Origin: CACIAM-69d sp001698445
Lineage (GTDB): Bacteria > Cyanobacteriota > Cyanobacteriia > CACIAM-69d
Length of the DNA: 64,000 bases
Direction of reading: 5' to 3'
NCBI RefSeq assembly: GCF_043235035.1
Contig: NZ_JAZAQF010000095.1
Span: forward strand, 1-64,000
The position numbers were made by a program, and so were the translations under genes. Under the pieces are notes generated by a model. It made no database searches. It was not told the DNA's origin and saw only the letters and a program-made list of their open reading frames with translations. This document shows positions 24,867 through 32,767 of the stretch, piece after piece (the first letter of the stretch is position 1; every line of letters begins with the position of its first letter).

Positions 24867-25797
24867 GGTCAAATTGGCGCGACGGACAAACAACGGGCAG
24901 CACTTCATGTTTACATCGACTATCAAAAAAGACGATCCGATTATTCAGCGGTTCAATGGTTTCAAAGCGATCGGACGCGGTTACCATGGGCCCGCTGATA
25001 TCCGTTTCATACATTCGCAATTCACCACCCGAAAACCGCTTCGGTTCCTGATAGAAATAGTAAACATAGGTCAGGGCGCGTGTGGCCGTTTCCGGACTGC
25101 CTGAATCGTTGTGAATTTTATAAAAACAGCCATCATTGTGAGCCGTTAGCTGCATCTCCACTTGTCCCGGCTCAAAGCTAGGCATTCCCAATTGCTGTAC
25201 AACCGTTGGTAATAGGCCAATTAACCGTTGGCGCAAGAGTTCATAGAGATCTGGATAGAGCGTGGCATACAAAATACTGGAGCGACGGTAATCGCTGGCG
25301 TTGGTTGTGGTTTTGGAACCAACGAATTGATCGGCCTTATTCAAGGCCGTGCTGAGGGCAAATTGATGCTCTTCGTGGCTCAGAAAGTTGTCAATTTCTA
25401 AAACCGTTGGCTCCAAAATTTGGTCATTGCGAGCCGCTGAAGGAGCAGTCGCAACGGGGTACGCAAGGGACTGATGTTGGGTGGTGGCGGTGCTGTCTGA
25501 ATGGGGTCGATCGGGGCCGGTGGCGGGCTGGCCCTTGGAAGCGGATCGCAATCTTGCGTCCAGTGGCGATGCTGATCGTGATTCCGGGCCCGGGTTCGTC
25601 AGGCGTTGGGTCAGTTGCGGCAATTCCCAACCATTGGTGTTTAGACCTTCGATCGGGTCGGTTCCATGGGCCAATTCCAAAACACGCAGGGCCACCAAGG
25701 TTCGATCGCGCAATGACAGTTCAGGAGAGTCCAGCGCTTCATTGAGGGTGCTCACTGCTCGATCGAGCAGGCCCTGCATTTCGTCTGATTGAGTCAC
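24826..25797 (-). CDS. 2OG-Fe(II) oxygenase (prolyl-4-hydroxylase-like)
   Basis: A 323-residue protein. The C-terminal half (about 150-323) is a double-stranded beta-helix oxygenase: FYKIHNDSGS gives the HxD iron ligands, ALTYVYYFYQEPKRFSGGELRMY the core strands, CKHEVLPV the distal histidine and the arginine in HGRFTLNGWIRR the 2-oxoglutarate contact. The N-terminal 140 residues are less ordered and contain a helix (TLVALRVLELAHG). It probably hydroxylates a protein side chain. It is the upstream partner of the exported unknown, overlapping it by 41 bases. Confidence 0.8.
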   Translation of the reverse strand: MTQSDEMQGLLDRAVSTLNEALDSPELSLRDRTLVALRVLELAHGTDPIEGLNTNGWELPQLTQRLTNPGPESRSASPLDARLRSASKGQPATGPDRPHSDSTATTQHQSLAYPVATAPSAARNDQILEPTVLEIDNFLSHEEHQFALSTALNKADQFVGSKTTTNASDYRRSSILYATLYPDLYELLRQRLIGLLPTVVQQLGMPSFEPGQVEMQLTAHNDGCFYKIHNDSGSPETATRALTYVYYFYQEPKRFSGGELRMYETDISGPMVTASDRFETIEPLNNRIVFFDSRCKHEVLPVVCPSRQFDHGRFTLNGWIRRS

Positions 25798-25949
25798 CGT
25801 TTATGGGGGGAGTTAGGTTGCCAGAGGTTTATCCAGGAATCAACCATCGGCGTTGATTCCTGTGGATTCCTTCCGTCTTATCAGATCGATCGGGAATCTG
25901 AGAACTGATTGCGGCGGCCATCTTGATTCACTGGAGGAAAAGCTATGGT

Positions 25950-26010
25950 GATCGGTCTTGCCCAGATTTCTAGCCAGATTTCTAACCAGATTTCTCGCCC
26001 AGATTTCTCG
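25950..26010. repeat. 12-base tandem repeat downstream of the phosphatase gene
   Basis: Four copies of CCAGATTTCT(A/C)G-like units, directly after the stop of the minus-strand histidine phosphatase gene. Confidence 0.7.
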
Positions 26011-26018
26011 CCATGCTC

Positions 26019-26663
26019 CTAAGTGGAAGGAAGGGCCCGCAACCGTTCATCCAAATAACTCCGATCGGCCACACTGTGAAACAGGGGGCCCCGATCGCTC
26101 ATTTCCACCACATTTAGCCCCGCCACCGGCAACGAGAAGCGATCGCGATAGCGACCCACATCAATGCCCATCAGCACACAAAGCAAAATCCGAATCGTTG
26201 CCTTATGGGACACCAACAGCACTGAACCCGTGGGGTGACGACGCTCAATTTCGTCCAAAACCAATGAAGCTCGGCGGGCAATGTCCACACCCCGCTCGCC
26301 TCCCGTGGGCGCATTCCAAGCCGGATCTGTCAGCCACCGCACATAGTCATCGTGATAGATTCGATCGACCTCGCGGGGATGCAACCCTTCCCACTTTCCG
26401 TAGGCAATTTCCCTTAGCCCATCTCGCAACTGCATATTCAGCCCCGTCATTTCGCACAGAGGCGTTGCCGTCTGGATCGCGCGGCGCAGCGGACTGGTGT
26501 AAATGGCTGTCCACTCAAGGGAGGCATAGGCGATCGCGAACTTCTCAGCCATTTCATGCCCCTCGGGCGTGAGGCCGGGATCATTTTCAGGCGTGCCGCA
26601 ATAACCACCGGATGCACTGTAGGCCGTCTGAGCATGACGCAAGAAGAAGAGCTTAAGAGCCAT
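26019..26663 (-). CDS. Histidine phosphatase family protein
   Basis: A 214-residue phosphoglycerate-mutase-like phosphatase. FFLRHAQTAYS near the N-terminus holds the phospho-accepting histidine, YTSPLRRAIQTA the second arginine, LREIAYGKWEG the acidic general acid region and LLVSHKATIR the second catalytic histidine. Substrate unknown; possible roles include sugar-phosphate or alpha-ribazole phosphate hydrolysis. The antisense frame at 25958-26572 is a shadow. Confidence 0.85.
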   Translation of the reverse strand: MALKLFFLRHAQTAYSASGGYCGTPENDPGLTPEGHEMAEKFAIAYASLEWTAIYTSPLRRAIQTATPLCEMTGLNMQLRDGLREIAYGKWEGLHPREVDRIYHDDYVRWLTDPAWNAPTGGERGVDIARRASLVLDEIERRHPTGSVLLVSHKATIRILLCVLMGIDVGRYRDRFSLPVAGLNVVEMSDRGPLFHSVADRSYLDERLRALPST

Positions 26664-26841
26664 GGTGGAGTTCGATCGACATGGAGCTTCAATGGTTCAA
26701 TCCTAGATTCCATCCTAGGACTGAAAAGGAGTAGTGGAAAAATTAGACGGTCTCCATGAAGGCACTTTTCAGACATCTACTCGGATCAGTTCAATCCGGG
26801 GATAAGCTAAATCCGGCAATTTAGGGCCAATCAACAGCGCT

Positions 26842-27213
26842 ATGGCTAACGATCGAATCTTGAAGTCTGGCCCAGGATGGCGATTGGGCTGGCAGCCTTC
26901 GGCCACGAAATTTTCGGGATTGGTGGGCAGTGATGATTGGGCTGTGGAGCTGACGGAGCCGGAGTTAACCGACTTTTGCCGACTGCTCGATCGCCTGGTG
27001 GATTCAGTGCGGGCGATCGCCGATGAGTTGATGCCCGAGGAAAAAATTGCTTGCGAGGTGGAGAGCGATCGGCTCTGGCTGGGGGCCGAGGGCTATGCAG
27101 ATGCTTTTGGGGTGCGGTTTGTGTTGCTGTCGGGGCGGGGTGCTGAAGGGGGATGGCCGCCGGAAGCGGTGGATGGGCTGGTGCAGGCGGCCCGCACGAT
27201 CGGGCTGTTTTAG
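26842..27213 (+). CDS. DUF1818 family protein
   Basis: A 123-residue soluble protein. RILKSGPGWRLGWQP, FSGLVGSDDWAVELTEPELTDFCRLL and GAEGYADAFGVRFVLLSGRGAEGGWPPEAV are the conserved blocks of DUF1818, a family confined to cyanobacteria and relatives. Function unknown. It is divergent from the histidine phosphatase gene. Confidence 0.85.
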   Translation: MANDRILKSGPGWRLGWQPSATKFSGLVGSDDWAVELTEPELTDFCRLLDRLVDSVRAIADELMPEEKIACEVESDRLWLGAEGYADAFGVRFVLLSGRGAEGGWPPEAVDGLVQAARTIGLF

Positions 27214-27305
27214 CGCCCTTTCTCAAGGCTATCTCTCAACGCCATCTCTCAACGTAATTCCCGAACATCATGCCTCACCAGAACGCCACGATGCTGAACG
27301 GTGGC

Positions 27306-27761
27306 TCAATGTTCAGCGTCGATCGCGGCCTTGGGTAGCGGGAGTTGGGCTTGAAGGCGCAACAGTTCGATCGGCATTCCATCCGGATCTGCGATGAATG
27401 CCACCTCATAGACCCGATCGCCAATCATTTGCTGGCAAGGGGCCAACAACAGGGGCAGGGGCTGCGGAGCTAGACGATTGCCCATCAGACGTAACCAATC
27501 CGGCAGCGTTTCTGGGCGATCGGGCGATTGGGCCAAATCCAGCGACAAATGGTAGTAGCCCACATAATGCTCATTGCCAAAGGGATCGGGCGGCGATTGG
27601 GGTTCCGGCACTTGCAGCAGCTCAATGCGTCCCCCCCAACCTTCCATCCAACAGGCCAGGGTCATGCCCGCCGTGAACCGTTCGGCCATCCCAAACCCGA
27701 TCGCCTCATAAAACGCGATCGCCCGGTGAATATCCGCCGTTTTTAAGGAAACATGGTGCAT
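27306..27761 (-). CDS. VOC (glyoxalase-fold) family protein
   Basis: A 151-residue protein of the vicinal-oxygen-chelate superfamily. MHHVSLKTADIHRAIAFYEAIGF is the first beta-alpha-beta module, YYHLSLDL and IADPDGMPIELLRL the second, with metal-ligand-type H and E residues. The start at 27761 gives the family-like N-terminus; a longer frame upstream overlaps the neighbouring gene's 3' end and is not VOC-like. Possible glyoxalase or dioxygenase; substrate unknown. Confidence 0.85.
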   Translation of the reverse strand: MHHVSLKTADIHRAIAFYEAIGFGMAERFTAGMTLACWMEGWGGRIELLQVPEPQSPPDPFGNEHYVGYYHLSLDLAQSPDRPETLPDWLRLMGNRLAPQPLPLLLAPCQQMIGDRVYEVAFIADPDGMPIELLRLQAQLPLPKAAIDAEH

Positions 27762-27786
27762 TGCGCTGCTACCGACCCCCCTTGGG

Positions 27787-28293
27787 CTACTCAAACAGCC
27801 GGAAATAGGGATAGCGCACCGGCACACCGGGTTCCTTGTCCAACACAAAATTAATCACATCCCAACAGGGATCCGCCGCTTCCGTGGCGCTGAATTCCAC
27901 CGGCAAGCCATAAAGCCGTGGCCGACCGTCGGAACTGGGATTGCGCGGGTTTGCCCGATCGAGATAGGACGCAATGAGAGTTTGGTAACGATGGGCAACT
28001 GTTACCTTCGTGGCCCGAAAGCCTTGGGTATAAAGCCGATCGAGCGCTTCATGAATTTCAAAGCGAATGCCGTCGGGGTGTGTATGCTGGCGATACCATT
28101 CACCCTCCCACTGCCGCCAATGGCGACTGGATTGCAAATGCACCAGTTCTTTGGTGTTGGGGTCGGCTTCAAAGGCCCCATGCCGAGGACAAAGGTACGT
28201 GTCCGTAAGGGTCAGGGCCGGGATCGGCTGCCGACAATGGGGACACAAAATTTCTGGGCCAAAGATGGGATATTGCAACGTCGGATTCAGCAT
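27787..28293 (-). CDS. TIGR02652 family protein
   Basis: A 168-residue protein with a zinc-ribbon-like CPHCRQPIPALTLTDTYLCPRHGAFEA near the N-terminus. It is followed by conserved aromatic blocks (HWRQWEGEWYRQH, YGLPVEFSATE, WDVINFVLDKEPGVP). These match TIGR02652, a conserved cyanobacterial family of unknown function. It lies upstream of the VOC gene in the same direction (25 bases apart) and diverges from the gamma-carbonic-anhydrase gene. Confidence 0.8.
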   Translation of the reverse strand: MLNPTLQYPIFGPEILCPHCRQPIPALTLTDTYLCPRHGAFEADPNTKELVHLQSSRHWRQWEGEWYRQHTHPDGIRFEIHEALDRLYTQGFRATKVTVAHRYQTLIASYLDRANPRNPSSDGRPRLYGLPVEFSATEAADPCWDVINFVLDKEPGVPVRYPYFRLFE

Positions 28294-28432
28294 GGGTTCG
28301 ATCGAAACCTCGTGCAGGACGGCGGTGGGAGCGGGGGTTCGATCGCGGGCCGTCGCCTCGCTACCCTATTATAGCGATGGCATTTTGGCGGTCTGGGCAA
28401 AACAAACGCTTCTTGAAATATTTGTCACGTTT

Positions 28433-28987
28433 ATGTCACGTCTAGAGGCAACAGGGGCGATCGCCCATCCCATTTTGGGCACACCGGACATCGCGGCTGC
28501 GGCCTTTGTCGCTCCCAACGCCACCATTATTGGCCGGGTCACCCTGGCCGCCGGGGCCAACATTTGGTATGGCGCGGTGCTGCGGGGGGATGTGGAGCGA
28601 ATTGACATTGGCGAAAACACCAATGTCCAAGATGGCGCAGTGATCCATGGCGACCCGGGCCAGCCCACAATCCTTGAGGCCGATGTGACCGTGGGCCACC
28701 GGGCCATCATCCACTCCGCCCACATTGAACGGGGCTGCACGATCGGGATGGGAGCCATCATTCTCAACGGTGTGCGCGTGGGTGCGGGTAGCATCGTGGG
28801 GGCTGGGGCCGTGGTGACCAAAGAGGTGCCACCCCGATCGCTCGTGGTGGGAATTCCGGGCAAGGTCGTCCGATCGCTCAGTGATCAGGAAGTGGCGGAA
28901 CAAATTGAACATGCGGCCCGCTACGTGAAGTTGGCCCTGGTGCATGGCGGCCAGGGCACGGATCTGGGTTTTCACGGGGCGCACTAG
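28433..28987 (+). CDS. Gamma-carbonic anhydrase family protein
   Basis: A 184-residue left-handed beta-helix protein. Hexapeptide turns run through AAAFVAPNATIIGRVTLAAGANIWYGAVLRGD and NTNVQDGAVIHGD (shown in blocks), with the three zinc-ligand-type histidines in VIHGDPG, VGHRAIIHS and IIHSAHIE. Trimeric gamma-CA-like proteins hydrate CO2 or have unknown ligands. There is no CcmM-type RuBisCO-like tail. The ATG at 28433 is the family-like start; the long upstream frame overlaps the TIGR02652 gene antisense. Confidence 0.85.
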   Translation: MSRLEATGAIAHPILGTPDIAAAAFVAPNATIIGRVTLAAGANIWYGAVLRGDVERIDIGENTNVQDGAVIHGDPGQPTILEADVTVGHRAIIHSAHIERGCTIGMGAIILNGVRVGAGSIVGAGAVVTKEVPPRSLVVGIPGKVVRSLSDQEVAEQIEHAARYVKLALVHGGQGTDLGFHGAH

Positions 28988-29134
28988 GTAACTCGGCCTA
29001 CCCCAATGCCCGCCAGTAACCCAGTTCCCAGGATTCCGATCGACTGGTCGCGTTCGGGAGGCCCCAAATGCCCGACAATGGCATTTAATTAAATTGGCTC
29101 GCCTGTTTTTAGAACTGTTACGGGAGATCAAGAT

Positions 29135-29248
29135 ATGGATTGGCGCGTTTTGGTTGTGGTGTCTCCGCTGCTGCTGGCTGCTGGCTGGGCTGTTTTCAAC
29201 ATTGGTAAGGCAGCCCTCGAGCAATTGCGTCGTCAGCTAGACAGCTAG
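29135..29248 (+). CDS. psbY: Photosystem II protein PsbY
   Basis: A 37-residue single-helix thylakoid protein: MDWRVLVVVSPLLLAAGWA, then VFNIGKAALEQLRR. The helix, the NI.KAAL turn and the LRR end match PsbY, a peripheral low-molecular-mass subunit near cytochrome b559. The start has GGGAGAT upstream. It is too short for usual gene-finding cut-offs. A gap of about 140 bases separates it from the folC gene. Confidence 0.9.
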   Translation: MDWRVLVVVSPLLLAAGWAVFNIGKAALEQLRRQLDS

Positions 29249-29391
29249 GTTCGTAAACTCTGGCGGTTTTGTCGCGATCGCCCACAATCGATACCCAATC
29301 GCAGAATGGTAGGGGCGCTTTGATGGCGCTCCTACTTGTTTTTGGGCATTTTTGGCCCCCCGCAAGGCGCAATAGGCTAAGGAACAACACC

Positions 29392-30843
29392 ATGACCCCG
29401 GCGATCGAACCATCAAACCCAGAGCCGCTAGATTCAGCAAATTCCGTCAGTGCAGCTCATCCGGCAGCCCAGGATCATCAGACCAATCAGGATAATCACG
29501 CTCACCAGGCCAATCAGGATCATCAGACCAATCAGGATAATCAGGATAATCAGGTAGGCCAACTAGACCAGCAATTAGCTAGTTTTCAACCCTTCGGCGT
29601 GCAGTTGGGTTTAGAGCGGATGCGAGGGGTGCTGGCGGCTCTGGGGAACCCTCAACAACAGGTGCCGATCGTCCATGTGGCGGGAACCAATGGCAAAGGT
29701 TCCGTTTGTGCTTACCTGTCCAGCATTCTGACGGCGGCGGGCTATCGCACCGGGCGCTACACTTCACCGCACCTGGTTGATTGGACGGAGCGAATCACGG
29801 TGGATCAAGTCCCGATCGAACCGCAAGTTCTGGCTGAGTTGCTGCATGAGGGGGAACAGGCGATCGCCCAAACCGGCATTTCCCTGACCCAATTTGAGCT
29901 GGTGACCGTGGCCGCTTGGCTGTATTTTGCGCGCCAGCGGGTGGATTTGGCGGTGATGGAGGTGGGGCTAGGGGGGCGGTTGGACGCGACCAATGTGGTG
30001 GACGGGCCGATCGCCTGTGCCATCACCTCGATCGGGCGGGACCATTGGCAGGTTTTGGGCGACAGCTTAGGACAAATTGCCGGAGAAAAGGCCGGCATCC
30101 TGAAACCGGGGCGGCCGCTGGTGGTGGCTCCCCTGCCGTCCGAGGCCCGGGCCGTGGTGGCCGATCGCGCGGCCCAACTGGCCTGCCCGATCGATTGGGT
30201 GGAGCCGGCCGAGCCGATCGCCCCGCCGGCCGAATCTTGGCCTCACTTACCTTGGGTTCGATCGGGCAATTTAACCTATCCGCTGCCCCTGGCCGGAACT
30301 GTTCAGCGCACCAACGCAGCCGTCGCGATCGGGCTGGTGCAACAGTTGCGATCGGCCGGTTGGGCCATTGCCAACCCAGCCATTCAAACCGGCATGGCCA
30401 ACGCCCGCTGGCCGGGCCGGTTGCAGTGGACAACCTATCAGGGGCGATCACTGCTGGTGGATGGGGCCCACAACCATGACTCGGCCCAAGTGCTGCGGGA
30501 CTATGTGGATCAGCAAAATTTGGGGCCCGTGACCTGGGTGATGGGTATGTTGAGCACCAAGGACGCGGCCGCCGTGTTGCGGATCCTGTTGCGATCGGGC
30601 GATCGGCTCTACACCGTGCCTGTTCCAGATCCCCAGTCGATCGCCCCCGAAGCATTGGTGCATCTGGCTCCCGAGGCGATCGCCCTGGCAGAGGGTCGCC
30701 CCTTCACGGATCTGTTGCCAGCTTTGGGGGTGGCCCTGGCGGGCGATCGGCCCGTGGTGCTCTGTGGTTCCCTGTATCTTTTGGGGCAGTTCTTTCGGAT
30801 CAGCGCCCCCACCATTTCCCCAGCCCTATCAGCCAAAAGCTGA
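29392..30843 (+). CDS. folC: Folylpolyglutamate/dihydrofolate synthase
   Basis: A 483-residue Mur-ligase-type enzyme that adds glutamate to folate. The P-loop is VAGTNGKGSVCAYL, followed by TGRYTSPHLVDWTERI, the switch region AVMEVGLGGRLDATNVV and HWQVLGDSLGQIAGEKAGI, and the C-terminal LLVDGAHNHDSAQVLRDY. About 60 residues ahead of the enzyme core form a polar tail rich in Q, N, D and H (NQDHQTNQD repeats), unusual for the family and encoded by a tandem repeat. The ATG at 29392 includes this tail; a TTG-like start inside it is also possible. Confidence 0.93.
   Translation: MTPAIEPSNPEPLDSANSVSAAHPAAQDHQTNQDNHAHQANQDHQTNQDNQDNQVGQLDQQLASFQPFGVQLGLERMRGVLAALGNPQQQVPIVHVAGTNGKGSVCAYLSSILTAAGYRTGRYTSPHLVDWTERITVDQVPIEPQVLAELLHEGEQAIAQTGISLTQFELVTVAAWLYFARQRVDLAVMEVGLGGRLDATNVVDGPIACAITSIGRDHWQVLGDSLGQIAGEKAGILKPGRPLVVAPLPSEARAVVADRAAQLACPIDWVEPAEPIAPPAESWPHLPWVRSGNLTYPLPLAGTVQRTNAAVAIGLVQQLRSAGWAIANPAIQTGMANARWPGRLQWTTYQGRSLLVDGAHNHDSAQVLRDYVDQQNLGPVTWVMGMLSTKDAAAVLRILLRSGDRLYTVPVPDPQSIAPEALVHLAPEAIALAEGRPFTDLLPALGVALAGDRPVVLCGSLYLLGQFFRISAPTISPALSAKS
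29465..29562. repeat. Tandem repeat encoding the FolC N-terminal tail
   Basis: Units of about 12-24 bases like CATCAGACCAATCAGGATAA recur in frame, giving HQTNQDN and related peptides. Confidence 0.8.
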
Positions 30844-31190
30844 CAAATCCATCGGTTTTGGATTAGAAACAAAGGGAGCCTGATCCGCAAAATCACGGAG
30901 TTCAGGGAAACCCTCTGGCCGGTTTCCCAGTTCCCCAGCAGCAGGCGGGTATGGGTGGGTCAGGCTAAATGCAAGGGTTTACAACCATGGGCCAAACTGT
31001 GGATTGAAAATCGATCGGGGCTGAAACGGGGCAATTCATCTCGAAACGGCGGCCAGTCCGGTCCTGTCAGCCTGGGTTGCGGATGAAGCGGACTTCGCCG
31101 TGATGAAGCAGGAAGCCTCCCGATTGCAGCCTTCGTGAGCGAATGGTGGCAATTGCTAGTGAATTAGTGACGGATTTTGGAGGTTTCTCA
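30844..31190. other. Intergenic, possible mobile-element relic
   Basis: A 347-base gap. It contains a stretch (31075-31145, TGATGAAGCAGGAAGCC and following) faintly like the right-end sequences of IS200/IS605-type elements, but no TnpA/TnpB frame is near. The frame of the next gene is open from 31143; I place its start at 31191. Confidence 0.35.
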
Positions 31191-32615
31191 ATGAAAATTG
31201 TTCAGGCTCCCAGCCAACCTGTGCGCCCGCTCCAGCGGTTTGTGGTGGCCGGTATGGCAACGCCCGATGATGCGGGCAAACCGTTGGTCGTCAGTCTGAA
31301 TAATGACTTCAAGATGACAGGGCCGATCGTCGCTAAGGACGGCACTTGGCGCTTAGATTTGGTGTTTCCCAAGCCCGGCAACCATCACCTGAGTGTGAAT
31401 TTGGGCGATCGGCGGGCGGACTGGTCGTTTCAGGTGATTGGGGAAAATGGCGAAACGGCCCCGCCGGGCCCGATCGTCCCAGAAGCCAGCCCCGTCAGCG
31501 GCCGCCGTCCCCTCCCTCGGGCGAAGGCCTCAGAAGGTGCGCCCACCCTGCGGCAGTTAGTGGAAGAAGCCTTTCGCAACAACTACTCCGATGTGCATTT
31601 GGCCGTGGGCCGAGAACCGCGCTTCCGCAGCCGGGGGCAAATGCAGCCCACCACCTACCCCACCACGGACGACAACACCTTCATGGCCTGGACGCAGGAG
31701 GTGTTGAGTGATGTGGAAATTCAGCATTTTCAAGAAAATTTAGACTTTGACGGGGCGGCCCAATATCCCTTTGCGCGGGTGCGGATCAATTTGTTTGAAA
31801 CCCTGAATGGGCCAGCGATGGTGTTGCGCTTGATTCCGATGGAAATCAAGACCTTTGAGCAGCTTTGCTTACCGGCGGCCTTTGCCAATGTTTGCCATGC
31901 CCACAAGGGGTTGATTTTGGTGACGGGGCCCACCGGTTCCGGGAAGTCCACCACCTTGGCGGCCATGATTGACTACATCAACCGCAACATGACCCGGCAC
32001 ATCATCACGATCGAAGACCCGATCGAGTTTGTCCACCAAAGCCGCAAGTCGGTGATCAATCAGCGGGAGGTGGGGATTCACTCCCTACGGTTTGACAATG
32101 CGTTGCGGGCTTCCTTGCGGGAAGATCCAGACGTGATTCTGATTGGGGAAATGCGCGATCGGGAGACGGTGGAAACCGCCCTGAAGGCTGCCCAAACCGG
32201 TCACTTGGTATTCGGAACGCTGCACACCAACGGGGCTGTCAAGACAATCGAGCGGATTTTGGCGCTCTATTCACCGGAAGATCGCGAGGCCGTGCGAACC
32301 CAAATTGCGGAAGCGATGGTGGCTTGCATTTCCCAAGCCCTAGTGCCCACCACCGACGGCAAACGGGCCCCGGTCTTTGAAGTGCTGATCAACACCGATG
32401 CAGTTCGCGATTACATCAAGAAAGGTCAGATTGACGAAGTGGAGGACATCATCCCCCGATCGGAATACGAGGGCATGTGTACGATGAACCAAATTCTCTA
32501 CAAGCTCTATTTGGAAGGGCGAATCAACGAGGAGATTGCTCTCGCCAATTCGCCCCGCGAGAACGAAATGGCGATTATGTTGCGAGGTGGCTCTCTCTAC
32601 AGCTCTGCGGTTTAG
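31191..32615 (+). CDS. PilT-family twitching ATPase
   Basis: A 474-residue secretion-type ATPase that retracts type IV pili. The GGAGG seven bases before the ATG at 31191 decides the start. The first 120 residues form an extra beta-rich domain (RFVVAGMATPDDAGKPLVVS to LGDRRADWSFQV) not present in standard PilT. The core has DVHLAVGREPRFR, the Walker A GPTGSGKSTT, the Asp box DPIEFVHQ, Walker B DPDVILIGEMRD and the His box TGHLVFGTLHTN. No pil genes are adjacent. It is probably a PilT paralogue; retraction activity is inferred from family. Confidence 0.85.
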   Translation: MKIVQAPSQPVRPLQRFVVAGMATPDDAGKPLVVSLNNDFKMTGPIVAKDGTWRLDLVFPKPGNHHLSVNLGDRRADWSFQVIGENGETAPPGPIVPEASPVSGRRPLPRAKASEGAPTLRQLVEEAFRNNYSDVHLAVGREPRFRSRGQMQPTTYPTTDDNTFMAWTQEVLSDVEIQHFQENLDFDGAAQYPFARVRINLFETLNGPAMVLRLIPMEIKTFEQLCLPAAFANVCHAHKGLILVTGPTGSGKSTTLAAMIDYINRNMTRHIITIEDPIEFVHQSRKSVINQREVGIHSLRFDNALRASLREDPDVILIGEMRDRETVETALKAAQTGHLVFGTLHTNGAVKTIERILALYSPEDREAVRTQIAEAMVACISQALVPTTDGKRAPVFEVLINTDAVRDYIKKGQIDEVEDIIPRSEYEGMCTMNQILYKLYLEGRINEEIALANSPRENEMAIMLRGGSLYSSAV

Positions 32616-32685
32616 GTCGGGGCGCAAGGCCTTACGCCCGAAAGCTGCTGTTTGACTGTTGATTAACCCATTGCGACGGTGTGTC

Positions 32686-32762
32686 CCGCCCGATCGATCG
32701 GGCAGGTATCGATCGGGCAGGATTAATCGATCAGGATCGATCGGGCAGGATTAATCGGGCAG
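32686..32762. repeat. Palindrome and tandem repeats between convergent genes
   Basis: A perfect 16-base palindrome GCCCGATCGATCGGGC (32688-32703) is followed by three copies of ATCGATCGGGCAGGATTAATC-type units up to the end of hflX. The hairpins lie where both convergent genes end and may act as a two-way terminator. Confidence 0.65.
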
Positions 32763-32767
32763 GGGGC

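Noticed and set aside
25958..26572. 204-codon frame opposite the histidine phosphatase
   Set aside because: It is the reverse of the phosphatase gene plus a tandem repeat; proline- and arginine-rich, with no domain.
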